DNA of 7,884 bases from Defluviitaleaceae bacterium (lineage in GTDB: Bacteria > Bacillota > Clostridia > Lachnospirales > WRAX01), in assembly GCA_009784355.1 (NCBI GenBank), contig WRBU01000039.1, positions 1 to 7,884 of the forward strand, read 5' to 3'. Position numbers and translations under genes: made by a program. Under the pieces are notes generated by a model. That model was not told where the DNA came from. It did not search any database and worked only from the letters and a program-made list of their open reading frames with translations. The number at the start of each line of letters is the position of its first letter. Positions within the stretch are counted from its first letter, which is position 1. Of the stretch, positions 1 to 6,689 are shown piece by piece.

Positions 1-1285
1 CCGCAAGCTCACGAATTTGCTCTAAATATTTTATGCCCATTAAAGGCTCCCAAGGGGATTTATCGTAAAGCCATTTGGAAAGCACACGGATGTTGTAAAC
101 AAGCCCTTTTGGCGAACTTGAACCATAATCTTCTTCTTTTGCTTGAAATTCCAAAAAATTTAGACATGCATTTACAAAGTCTATATTCAATCCTTCTTGC
201 ACAATTTTTGATAGTTGCTCGTTTAAAAACGCCGCAAGCTCTCTGGTTGTTATATTAGAATTACACATTGACACACCCCAACTGGGGTGTAGTGTGTCTA
301 GCGAGAATTGCCCCGCAATATCTTCGCCAATTTCTGCCTCAACCATCGCCTTATACAAAGGTGACGCGGGCGTATTCATTAAAATATAATTAAGCACACG
401 AAACGATGCCGCCTCCAAAGATGTCATTTCTGACGAGAAAATATAATTAGCCGCCATATAATTTTCGTCCAAATCTTCCTCATCAGTTACAGAATACTCA
501 CACTCCACAAAAACGGGTTCATCAAGTGCGGGTTGCGGCACAATATCAATTTGTACACCAACCCTCTCAAACTTTGATAAATAGTCTTCATCCAACTTTT
601 TAAAGCAATGCTCAATATCCATGTTTCCGTAAAAATATATCAAAGCATTTTCGGGGCGATAGTGCTTTTTGTGAAAATACAGAAAATAGTCATAATCAAT
701 ATTGGGTATGGCGGCAGGGTCGCCGCCGCTTTCAAAACGGTAGGTGCTGTCTGCAAACAAAGCCTTATCCAAAACAGAATACAGAAGGCGGTAAGGGTCG
801 CCAAAAGCCCCTTTCATTTCGTTATATACCACGCCATTATATTTCAAATCACCGCCTTCCAGCTGATAATGCCAGCCTTCTTGCCACAGCGCAAACTCCC
901 TCTCATATGCCATGGGGAAAAACACTGCATCACAATAAACATCCATCAAGTTTAAAAAGTCTGTATCATTTACGCTTGCAATAGGGTAAACAGTCTTGTC
1001 GGGATAGGTAAATGCATTTAAAAAAGTATACAAAGACCCATTTGACAACTGCATAAATGGGTCTTTTAGCGGATATTTTTTGCTCCCCGCCAAAACACAA
1101 TGCTCCATGATGTGCGCAATACCCGTGTCGTCCACGGGCGGCGTTTTAAAAGCAACACTAAACACCTTGTTTTCATCTTCGCTTGCAAGATGCATTACCT
1201 TTGCCCCAGAAACATGCTCATAAAGCCGTCCATAACAACCAATATGCGACAGCTCTTTTTCTTCTATCAATCTATAATTCTCCAA
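1..1285 (-). CDS. M16C-family zinc metallopeptidase (presequence protease/insulinase-like), N-terminal part; C-terminus outside the window
   Basis: The frame was read by hand and is open from a TTG at 1285 to the window edge (428 codons). The M16C zinc site is visible: inverted HxxEH as HIMEH at residues 58-62, and the distal glutamate in YNEMKG (E156). The 98-residue spacing between them fits this subfamily. Surrounding blocks (DDTGIAHIMEH, KDPFMQLSNGSLYTFLNAFTYPD, MDVYCDAVFFP split across 50-125) match presequence-protease relatives. Family members are about 970 residues and form a two-half chamber that degrades short peptides; this bacterial version lacks a visible signal peptide and is probably cytoplasmic. 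TTG is preferred because AAGGAG lies 9 nt upstream, the only nearby ATG (1290) is out of frame and hits a stop after seven codons, and homology begins within the first residues. The gene has its own candidate promoter and is probably not part of the Pho operon. The family call is firm; the substrate is unknown. Confidence -1.
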   Translation of the reverse strand, partial: MENYRLIEEKELSHIGCYGRLYEHVSGAKVMHLASEDENKVFSVAFKTPPVDDTGIAHIMEHCVLAGSKKYPLKDPFMQLSNGSLYTFLNAFTYPDKTVYPIASVNDTDFLNLMDVYCDAVFFPMAYEREFALWQEGWHYQLEGGDLKYNGVVYNEMKGAFGDPYRLLYSVLDKALFADSTYRFESGGDPAAIPNIDYDYFLYFHKKHYRPENALIYFYGNMDIEHCFKKLDEDYLSKFERVGVQIDIVPQPALDEPVFVECEYSVTDEEDLDENYMAANYIFSSEMTSLEAASFRVLNYILMNTPASPLYKAMVEAEIGEDIAGQFSLDTLHPSWGVSMCNSNITTRELAAFLNEQLSKIVQEGLNIDFVNACLNFLEFQAKEEDYGSSSPKGLVYNIRVLSKWLYDKSPWEPLMGIKYLEQIRELA

Positions 1286-1294
1286 TTCATATCA

Positions 1295-1300
1295 CTCCTT
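1295..1300 (-). promoter_or_regulatory. Ribosome binding site that decides the TTG start of the M16C peptidase
   Basis: On the minus strand AAGGAG lies 9 nt before the TTG at 1285 and only 4 nt before the ATG at 1290. The TTG has the better spacing and opens the 428-codon peptidase frame, whereas the ATG frame closes after seven codons. Confidence -1.
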
Positions 1301-1306
1301 AACCAT

Positions 1307-1334
1307 AGTATACCACATTTTAGCATAAAATCAA
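1307..1334 (-). promoter_or_regulatory. Candidate sigma-A promoter of the M16C peptidase gene
   Basis: On the minus strand TTGATT (1334-1329) and TATACT (1312-1307) are separated by 16 nt, and TGG directly before TATACT gives an extended -10. Transcription would begin near 1300, leaving a very short leader that contains just the ribosome binding site. Seen by eye only; no experimental support. Confidence -1.
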
Positions 1335-1337
1335 CAT

Positions 1338-1359
1338 AAAAGGCGAGCAAAGCTCGTCC
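1338..1359 (-). terminator. Possible intrinsic terminator at the end of the pst-pho operon
   Basis: On the minus strand GGACGAGC and GCTCGCC fold around a TTT loop (1359-1342) with one A/C mismatch, followed by TTTT (1341-1338). It lies after phoR and directly ahead of the peptidase promoter, which is where an operon end is expected. The stem is short and the T-run is only four bases, so it could be weak or incidental. Confidence -1.
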
Positions 1360-1397
1360 TCTTGGTCACAAGGATTGGATTGAAGTAAATCGTGCTT

Positions 1398-1503
1398 ATA
1401 TCAACTTACAATCAAAACAATGCTAAATGACGCAGTATTTTTGTTGCAAGACGAAGGGTAAAAAGACAAGTCAGTTGGTATTGTTTTGATTGCAAGTTGG
1501 TAT
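1398..1503. repeat. 106-bp fold-back (palindromic) element, MITE-like or REP-like candidate
   Basis: Arms at 1402-1421 and 1480-1499 are inverted copies matching at 19 of 20 positions. Pairing continues outward to 1398/1503 and inward to 1431/1470 if G-U pairs are allowed, giving about 34 paired positions with two mismatches in plus-strand RNA, around a 38-nt loop. A TA dinucleotide sits at each edge of the core (1399-1400 and 1501-1502), which would fit a TA target duplication, although in AT-rich DNA this is weak evidence. It has no coding capacity. The right edge is only a few bases from the phoR stop, so it forms the immediate 3' flank of phoR and could also stabilise or end its transcript. 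Whether it is dispersed in the genome cannot be told from one copy. Confidence -1.
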
Positions 1504-1506
1504 TAC

Positions 1507-2700
1507 TTATACTTCCGCAAAAAAGCAGCAAGTTATTGTTGTTCCTTTGCCCTCTTCACTTTCAAGTGTGATTGTGCCGCCGTGATGCTCGACAATGTGT
1601 TTGGCAATAGCAAGTCCTAGCCCCGTACCGCCTGTGGCCTTGGAGCGGGATTTGTCCACTCGATAAAATCTTTCAAAAATACGGCTGTGGTGTTCTTGCG
1701 GGATTCCAATTCCTGTGTCTTTTACTGTGATTGTGTTTGTGCCGATTAAAGCAGTTACTTTTCCGCCGTCTATATTATATTTTATTGCATTGTCGATTAA
1801 ATTGTAGAGCAACTCATCAATAAGACGAGCATTGGCAGTTAGGGTGACTGATTGACCAACAAGCTCAACTGTTACATTCTTTTCAAAAGCGCGGTCGTGC
1901 AAGGATGCTACGACAGACTGGGCTAGGGCGTGAACGTCAAATGGGACAAAGTTACGCTCCACCTTGCCCTCATCAAATTCAGATAGCGATATTATTTCGT
2001 CAATGATGCCGACAAGACGCTGTGCTTGAGTGTTAATTCTTACAGCAAATGGGGCATAGTCCTCGGGCTTAACCATGCCGCCTGCCATCATGTCAGATAG
2101 GGCGGTAATGGTGGTTAACGGCGTTTTAAGCTCGTGCGACACATTGGCAGAAAATTCCTTACGTTGTTTTTCGGCTTGTTGCTGGGTTGCAAGTTGTCGG
2201 TCAATTTCAGGTTGGATTATTTTGTGCAGTTGATGGCGGGCTATGAGGTGGGCAAGGGCGAGAATGACAGCAGTGATTGCAAATAAAGCTGGGGTTATGG
2301 TGGTGAAAACCTCGCCCAGCGTGTTAAGTGGTCGGGATAGGCGCAGTATATCGCCATCATCCAACCGCACAGCGTAGTAGAATGTCGCACCGCCGAGGGT
2401 GGCGGAGTGGCGTACTGCTTCACCGCTGCCATAGGCTAGGGCTTCCATCACTTCTTCGCGGTCGCCACGACTGCCCGCCGCTCCGTGGCTGTCGGTGATA
2501 ATTATGCCATCTGTGCCAATAATAGTGATGCGGGTTACTTCGTCTATCTCATGCCCCGTCATGGCGTGGGCTTGCGTTTTAATTGCCGCCATTTCTCTGT
2601 TTCTTGCCGTATTCCAAAAAAGCAGGCTAAACGAGCCTGCCAGCAACAAAATACAAAATAGTACCAACAACACAAAGTTCCAATAAATGCGTTTTTGCAT
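1507..2700 (-). CDS. phoR: PhoR-type phosphate-regulon sensor histidine kinase
   Basis: This 397-residue membrane kinase is expected to phosphorylate PhoP during phosphate starvation. Hydrophobic segments at about 8-28 and 133-153 flank an external domain of about 100 residues. The cytoplasmic part has the H box SHELKTPLT with phospho-acceptor H189, the N box NLIDNAIKYN (N304), the G1 box DTGIGIP (328-334), the F box FERFYRVD (342-349) and the G2 box GGTGLGLA (357-364). Only about 35 residues separate the second membrane segment from H189, so a full HAMP domain and a PAS domain do not fit; B. subtilis PhoR, at nearly 580 residues, has both. The ATG start has GGAGGT 6 nt upstream. It follows phoP after a 166-nt spacer. 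Its base composition is unlike its neighbours: about 49% GC and plus-strand G excess, where the other genes show plus-strand C excess. The assignment to PhoR rests on kinase motifs plus position beside phoP and pst. Confidence -1.
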   Translation of the reverse strand: MQKRIYWNFVLLVLFCILLLAGSFSLLFWNTARNREMAAIKTQAHAMTGHEIDEVTRITIIGTDGIIITDSHGAAGSRGDREEVMEALAYGSGEAVRHSATLGGATFYYAVRLDDGDILRLSRPLNTLGEVFTTITPALFAITAVILALAHLIARHQLHKIIQPEIDRQLATQQQAEKQRKEFSANVSHELKTPLTTITALSDMMAGGMVKPEDYAPFAVRINTQAQRLVGIIDEIISLSEFDEGKVERNFVPFDVHALAQSVVASLHDRAFEKNVTVELVGQSVTLTANARLIDELLYNLIDNAIKYNIDGGKVTALIGTNTITVKDTGIGIPQEHHSRIFERFYRVDKSRSKATGGTGLGLAIAKHIVEHHGGTITLESEEGKGTTITCCFFAEV

Positions 2701-2723
2701 GATTAGACCTCCGCGGGAATTAG

Positions 2724-2848
2724 ATTTCGTCGGATTTACGAGCGTTTTTTACTAGGCAAGGAAGCACCGACGATACATATGCCTAATATCTGCTAGGAGG
2801 AGACAACACAGTCCTAGTGAAAAATAAGTCGAAAAGACGGCGGAAGAT
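2724..2848. repeat. Imperfect fold-back sequence filling the phoP-phoR spacer
   Basis: The left part (2724-2756) and the reverse complement of the right part (2813-2848) can be aligned along their whole length at roughly two thirds identity with a few gaps, ending in a shared ACTAGG next to a T-run. Inside are further exact inverted repeats: TCGTCGG/CCGACGA (2727-2733 with 2767-2773), TAGGCA/TGCCTA (2753-2758 with 2780-2785) and CTAGGA/TCCTAG (2793-2798 with 2812-2817). No reading frame or convincing promoter was found in it. Such dense nested symmetry suggests a structured RNA or a decayed mobile repeat. It separates two genes that are normally adjacent or overlapping. Confidence -1.
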
Positions 2849-2866
2849 AATTTCTGTGGAGGTTTA

Positions 2867-3526
2867 TTACTCTCCTAGCTTATATCCCACGCCCCGCAAG
2901 GTTTTGATATGCTCGCCTGCCATCCCCAACTTTTGACGCAAACTCTTGATATGCATGTCCACAGTGCGGCTTTCACCCTCAAAATCATAGCCCCACACAA
3001 CATCCACAATTTTATCACGGCTTAAAGCAATACCTTTGTTCGTCATTAGGTAGTGCAGCAATTCGTATTCCTTAAAAGTCAGGGCTACGGGTGTACCGCT
3101 TGCCAGCACCTGACGCTTGGCATGGTCGATAGTAATGCCCCCATGTGAAAGCGCAAGTTCCTTTTGCACCCCGCCGCTTCGGCGAAGAAGGGCTTTAATG
3201 CGAGAGATAAGCTCCATAACCCCAAAGGGCTTGGCAATATAGTCATCTGCACCCAAATCAAGCCCTTTTACCTTGTCATGCTCACTACCTTTTGCAGTCA
3301 GCATGATGACAGGAACCGAGCTTACCCCGCGGATTTTTTTAAGTATTGACAACCCATCCTCGTCAGGGAGCATGATGTCAAGAATATATAAATCGGGTAC
3401 GGGATGCACAAGCACCCCTGCCCCGCTGGCAAATCCAAGAGCTTCAAACCCCGCTTGGTGCAAGGCATACAGCACAATTTCCCTAATATCGTCATCATCT
3501 TCAACCAGCACTATTTTTTGGCTCAC
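2867..3526 (-). CDS. phoP: PhoP/PhoB-family response regulator of the phosphate regulon
   Basis: A 219-residue OmpR/PhoB-type transcription factor. Residues 1-118 form the receiver domain: acidic pocket E9-D10-D11, phosphorylated aspartate D50 in LYILDIMLPDEDG, switch residue T77 and lysine K99 in IAKPF. Residues about 125-217 form the winged-helix DNA-binding domain, with the family block LTFKEYELLHYLMTNKG and the C-terminal HIKTLRGVGYKLGE. It should bind the 11-nt hexamer repeats ahead of pstS when phosphorylated by PhoR. The start is GTG, supported by GGAGG 7 nt upstream and by the family N-terminus (KIVLVEDD). The first 26 nt overlap the end of phoU, so translation is probably coupled. 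The family is certain; the Pho role follows from the neighbours. Named phoP as in Firmicutes, equivalent to phoB elsewhere. Confidence -1.
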   Translation of the reverse strand: MSQKIVLVEDDDDIREIVLYALHQAGFEALGFASGAGVLVHPVPDLYILDIMLPDEDGLSILKKIRGVSSVPVIMLTAKGSEHDKVKGLDLGADDYIAKPFGVMELISRIKALLRRSGGVQKELALSHGGITIDHAKRQVLASGTPVALTFKEYELLHYLMTNKGIALSRDKIVDVVWGYDFEGESRTVDMHIKSLRQKLGMAGEHIKTLRGVGYKLGE

Positions 3527-4157
3527 TTTTCTTCCTCCCAGCTATGGAGTATCTTGCCCATTTTGCGATGTTTACAGCATGGTCGCCTATGCGCTCAAAA
3601 TATTTTGCCACCATCAAAAGGTCAAGGGCTTGTTCACCGCTGGTGGCATCTGCGCGGATAAGCTCAATAAGTTCAACTTTGACCGATTCAAACAACCCGT
3701 CCACCACATCATCATATTTTATCACATCTTTGGCCATTTGCAAATCCTTTTTAACAAAGGCTTCCACGCTCTGCATTACCATTTTGATAACAGCATCCGC
3801 CATCTCGGCAAATTGTGGCTGTGTGAGTACAGGAGTGCTCTCTGCTACAATCTCGGCAATGTCGCTGGCTTGGTCGCCGATGCGCTCCATATCAGTCAAC
3901 ATTTTAAGGGCGGCAGAAATTAGGCGTAAATCACGGGCCACGGGTTGTTGCTGCAATAGTAGCTTCATACATAGCCCCTCTATGTCCTTTTCCTTTTGGT
4001 CAATATCATCCTCAAGTTTGCTAACTTTTTTTGCAAGCTCTATATCACGCTCCAAAAGTGCCTGCTTTGCCATTGCAATCGCTTTTTCGATATGCGCCCC
4101 CATATCAAGCAGCATATCATTCAGCTGCTCTAATTGCTTATCAAATCTGCCTCTCAT
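3501..4157 (-). CDS. phoU: PhoU, phosphate signalling/transport regulator
   Basis: A soluble all-helical protein of 218 residues made of two repeated three-helix halves. The duplicated metal-binding signature is visible as DMERIGDQASDIAE (about residues 89-102) and YFERIGDHAVNIAKW (about 186-200). In the family PhoU contacts the PstSCAB importer and PhoR and keeps PhoR from activating when phosphate is plentiful. The frame also offers TTG at 4160, but the ATG at 4157 is preferred: GGGAGG lies 8 nt upstream, and the usual N-terminus MRxxFDxQL begins there. The ATG shares its A with the pstB stop (TGATG), and the 3' end overlaps phoP by 26 nt, so pstB, phoU and phoP form one tightly coupled translational unit. 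Length is typical. Confidence -1.
   Translation of the reverse strand: MRGRFDKQLEQLNDMLLDMGAHIEKAIAMAKQALLERDIELAKKVSKLEDDIDQKEKDIEGLCMKLLLQQQPVARDLRLISAALKMLTDMERIGDQASDIAEIVAESTPVLTQPQFAEMADAVIKMVMQSVEAFVKKDLQMAKDVIKYDDVVDGLFESVKVELIELIRADATSGEQALDLLMVAKYFERIGDHAVNIAKWARYSIAGRKKSEPKNSAG
3534..3538 (-). promoter_or_regulatory. Ribosome binding site for the GTG start of phoP, inside phoU
   Basis: GGAGG on the minus strand lies 7 nt before the GTG at 3526 and within the last codons of phoU. It supports GTG as the true start and the 26-nt gene overlap. Confidence -1.
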
Positions 4158-4906
4158 CAACCAAACCTCCCTGTGATATAGTCCTCTGTGCGCTTGTCGC
4201 TGGGTACGGAAAATATGTCGCTTGTTTTGCCGTATTCAATCATCTCGCCCATCAGAAAAAAGCCCGTGTTGTCGGATATGCGTGTGGCTTGTTGCATGTT
4301 ATGCGTAACAATTACTACAGTATATTGCTTTTTAAGCTGGATAACCAGCTCCTCAATTTTTGCGGTGGAGATGGGGTCAAGAGCTGATGTAGGTTCGTCC
4401 ATCAATAGAACATCGGGCTGCACGGCTAGACTCCGAGCAATGCAAAGGCGTTGCTGCTGCCCACCAGACAAGCTCAAAGCACTCTTTTTAAGCCTGTCTT
4501 TAACTTCATCCCAAATTGCCGCATCACGTAAGCAACGCTCCACAATTTCATTAAGTTGGGGTTTAGACTTTATGCCGTGCACCCGTGGACCATAGGCAAT
4601 ATTATCGTACACGCTCATTGGAAAGGGATTAGGCTTTTGAAACACCATTCCCACCCTTTTACGCAACACATTAACATCCATTTCTTTATAAATATCAACC
4701 CCATTAAGCAAAACTTCGCCTTCAACACGGCAACCGTCAATAAGGTCATTCATTCGGTTTAAAGCACGCAAAAGCGTGGATTTACCACAGCCCGAAGGCC
4801 CAATAAACGCTGTAATCTCATGCTTATTAACTTTAAGGTTGACATCATGCAAAGCCTGAAAATCTGAGTAAAATAAGTTTACGTTGTTAATCTCAAATGC
4901 GGTCAT
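4157..4906 (-). CDS. pstB: PstB, ATP-binding subunit of the phosphate ABC importer
   Basis: A 249-residue ABC ATPase, the usual PstB length, that powers phosphate import through PstC and PstA at the inner face of the membrane. Walker [10 protein letters not shown] is at 36-44, the Q-loop glutamine at Q90 in [14 protein letters not shown] (a PstB hallmark), signature LSGGQ at 146-150, Walker B VLLMDEP at 166-172, D-loop SALDP at 174-178 and H-loop histidine H202. The N-terminal [19 protein letters not shown] and the C-terminal EDYITGRFG are both typical of PstB. The ATG is preceded by GAGG at 8 nt. The gene begins 11 nt after pstA and its TGA shares a base with the phoU ATG. All catalytic residues are intact. 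Confidence -1.
   Translation of the reverse strand: MTAFEINNVNLFYSDFQALHDVNLKVNKHEITAFIGPSGCGKSTLLRALNRMNDLIDGCRVEGEVLLNGVDIYKEMDVNVLRKRVGMVFQKPNPFPMSVYDNIAYGPRVHGIKSKPQLNEIVERCLRDAAIWDEVKDRLKKSALSLSGGQQQRLCIARSLAVQPDVLLMDEPTSALDPISTAKIEELVIQLKKQYTVVIVTHNMQQATRISDNTGFFLMGEMIEYGKTSDIFSVPSDKRTEDYITGRFG
4166..4171 (-). promoter_or_regulatory. Ribosome binding site deciding the ATG start of phoU
   Basis: GGGAGG within the last codons of pstB is 8 nt from the ATG at 4157 and only 5 nt from the alternative TTG at 4160, favouring the ATG. Confidence -1.
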
Positions 4907-4917
4907 AATTTATTCCT

Positions 4918-5745
4918 CTACACTTTCTTAAGTTTTCTCGCAATAAAATTAGCAAGAAGATTTAGCCCCAGCACAAATGTCATCAGCACCAATGCCGTGG
5001 CATATGCCCGTTGCATATCGCCATGCTCAACAGTTATTAAATACATAAATACAGAAAGGGTTGCGCCCGAAGAGCTTAAGTTTTGCGGCATGTCTAAAAG
5101 TGTTCCTGCCGTTAGCAAAAGTGCCGCAGTTTCGCCCACTACACGACCAATGGATAGAATCACAGATGCCAATATACCATTAATTGCCGCCGGCACAACA
5201 ACTTTGCGTATGGTGTGAAACTTACCAGCCCCAAGAGCATAACTACCCATTCTATAACTCACTGGGATAGCCCGCAGAGCATCTTCGGTAGAGCGTATCA
5301 AGATTGGCAAAATCATAATGGAAACGGTAAATATACCTGCCCGCAACGACCAAGTCCACCCTAATGCTATAACATAAAACAAAAATCCAAATAATCCATA
5401 AATTATCGAGGGTATTCCGCTTAATGTAACGATGCAAGCCCGCACAACTTTAACCACATTTGAATTTGGTTTTGCGTATTCATTAAGATATATTGCCGCC
5501 CCAATCCCTAGGGGCAATGCAATCACCAAAGCGAATATAACAATTATAAATGTGTTTATAATCATAGGCATAAGGCTAAAGCCTCGTGGCGCACTTAAAG
5601 AAAATACAAATTCAAAGCTAAGGCTTTGAATGCCGTTAATAATTATTAAAAGCAAAATTGATAAAAGAATAGCAAGGGATACCCCAATGCCAAAGTACAC
5701 TCTTGCATGATTTAAAATGTTGATTATTTTGCGTTTACTTGACAT
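4918..5745 (-). CDS. pstA: PstA, permease subunit of the phosphate ABC importer
   Basis: A 275-residue membrane protein with about six hydrophobic segments (roughly 18-38, 61-88, 108-128, 136-152, 187-212 and 247-267). The cytoplasmic EAA loop that docks on PstB runs from about 154 to 191 (EDALRAIP, then ALGAGKFHTIRKVVVPAAINGI). GIPSIIYGLFG at 110-120 and GRVVGETAALLLTAG at 200-214 are PstA-type signatures. It pairs with PstC to form the phosphate channel. The ATG is preceded by a G-rich site (AGGGGG) about 4 nt away, which is rather close. It starts 8 nt after the pstC stop and ends 11 nt before pstB, consistent with one operon. Confidence -1.
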   Translation of the reverse strand: MSSKRKIINILNHARVYFGIGVSLAILLSILLLIIINGIQSLSFEFVFSLSAPRGFSLMPMIINTFIIVIFALVIALPLGIGAAIYLNEYAKPNSNVVKVVRACIVTLSGIPSIIYGLFGFLFYVIALGWTWSLRAGIFTVSIMILPILIRSTEDALRAIPVSYRMGSYALGAGKFHTIRKVVVPAAINGILASVILSIGRVVGETAALLLTAGTLLDMPQNLSSSGATLSVFMYLITVEHGDMQRAYATALVLMTFVLGLNLLANFIARKLKKV

Positions 5746-5753
5746 ATTTCCCC

Positions 5754-6689
5754 CTAGGATTCTTTGGCATAATTAGTTTGATTTCTATTAAGTATTGCAA
5801 GGGTTAGATTTAGCGAAATTATAATGATGAACAAAACAACCCCAATGCCAAATAATGTGTCGCGGTGAAGACCCGATGCATAGCTCATTTCCATTGCGAT
5901 ACCCGACGTTAGCGTCCGCACAGGGGCAAGCAGGGTGCTGGTTTGAAAAAAATCCCCTAACGTGCCAGGCATACGCGACACATTGCCCGCCACCATAATA
6001 ACCGCCATTGTTTCACCCACCGCACGGCCAATCCCTAATATATAAGCTCCGTTAATTCCGCCTTTTGCCGCAGGCACAACCACCTTGAAAATCGATTCGG
6101 TTTTAGAAGCCCCAAGGGATAATGCACCTTCATAAAAATGATTGGGCACAGCACGTATTGCAGCTTCGCCAAGATTTATTATTGTTGGCAAAATCATCAT
6201 TGTAAGTATTATTATAGCCGCCAAAAGCGAATTACCCGTGCCGCCGAAATTGTTACGGATAAAAGGCAAAATAACCGCAACACCAAAAAACCCGTACAAT
6301 ACCGATGGTATACCCCCCAAAAGCTCCACCATAGTCTTAATTGGGCGATAAATCTTTTTTGGGCAAAAAAACATCAAATAAATTGCTCCCCATTTGCCAA
6401 TTTTAGAGCCTAGTATAAATGCAATTATGGTTGAAATAAATGTGGCATAAAGCATAGGAAGCATACCAAATTGCGGATTTGTGCTGTGGGTTGGAGTCCA
6501 CGTGCGGCCTGTTAAAAAGTTAATAGCACCAACTTCCATAATTGCAGGAATACCATTTGAGAATATAAAGAATATAATCAAAAGAAGAGTTAGAGCGGCA
6601 ACGAGACTACACACCAAAAATAGTATTTTGGTGGTAACCTCTATTGCCCTAACTCTCCTGCTGGTTTTTTGTTGTATAGCAGAATCCAT
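5754..6689 (-). CDS. pstC: PstC, permease subunit of the phosphate ABC importer
   Basis: A 311-residue membrane protein, partner of PstA. Hydrophobic segments are at about 21-44, 79-106, 123-143, 155-175, 213-236 and 279-300. Family signatures include ELLGGIPSVLYGFFG (122-136), the EAA loop GEAAIRAVP...ALSLGASKTESIFKVVVPAA (174-208) and GRAVGETMAVIMVAGN (221-236). One oddity: the segment at 93-109, usually a smooth hydrophobic GxPIGxxAAI-type stretch, reads LGSKIGKWGAIYLMFFC with two lysines and a tryptophan, though the frame is intact. The ATG at 6689 has AAGGAG 11 nt upstream; the spacing is long, but the ATG nearer that site (6700) opens only a three-codon frame ending in TAA that overlaps the pstC ATG. 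It follows pstS by 18 nt with no terminator between them. Confidence -1.
   Translation of the reverse strand: MDSAIQQKTSRRVRAIEVTTKILFLVCSLVAALTLLLIIFFIFSNGIPAIMEVGAINFLTGRTWTPTHSTNPQFGMLPMLYATFISTIIAFILGSKIGKWGAIYLMFFCPKKIYRPIKTMVELLGGIPSVLYGFFGVAVILPFIRNNFGGTGNSLLAAIIILTMMILPTIINLGEAAIRAVPNHFYEGALSLGASKTESIFKVVVPAAKGGINGAYILGIGRAVGETMAVIMVAGNVSRMPGTLGDFFQTSTLLAPVRTLTSGIAMEMSYASGLHRDTLFGIGVVLFIIIISLNLTLAILNRNQTNYAKES

Noticed and set aside
270..299. GC-rich inverted repeat (CACCCC/GGGGTG core, 4-nt loop) inside the M16C gene.
   Set aside because: It falls in a continuous coding frame with no T-run and encodes an unremarkable stretch; a 7-bp stem is within chance expectation for coding DNA.
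608..955. Plus-strand frame of 115 codons near the left end.
   Set aside because: It is antisense to the M16C peptidase, whose minus-strand frame is continuous and carries the zinc-site residues.
1286..2866. tRNA, small RNA gene, riboswitch or transposase remnant in the two spacers around phoR.
   Set aside because: No cloverleaf, known riboswitch core, or coding remnant could be recognised; only fold-back symmetry is supportable.
3273..4176. Long open frames on the plus strand opposite phoP, phoU and pstB (up to about 210 codons).
   Set aside because: Their translations are Ser/Ile/Cys-rich with no family resemblance, and they lie antisense to genes with intact catalytic motifs; they are reading-frame shadows.
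6360..6412. Possible frameshift in pstC because of the odd charged segment.
   Set aside because: The frame stays open and family signatures continue in register on both sides, so no frame change is needed.
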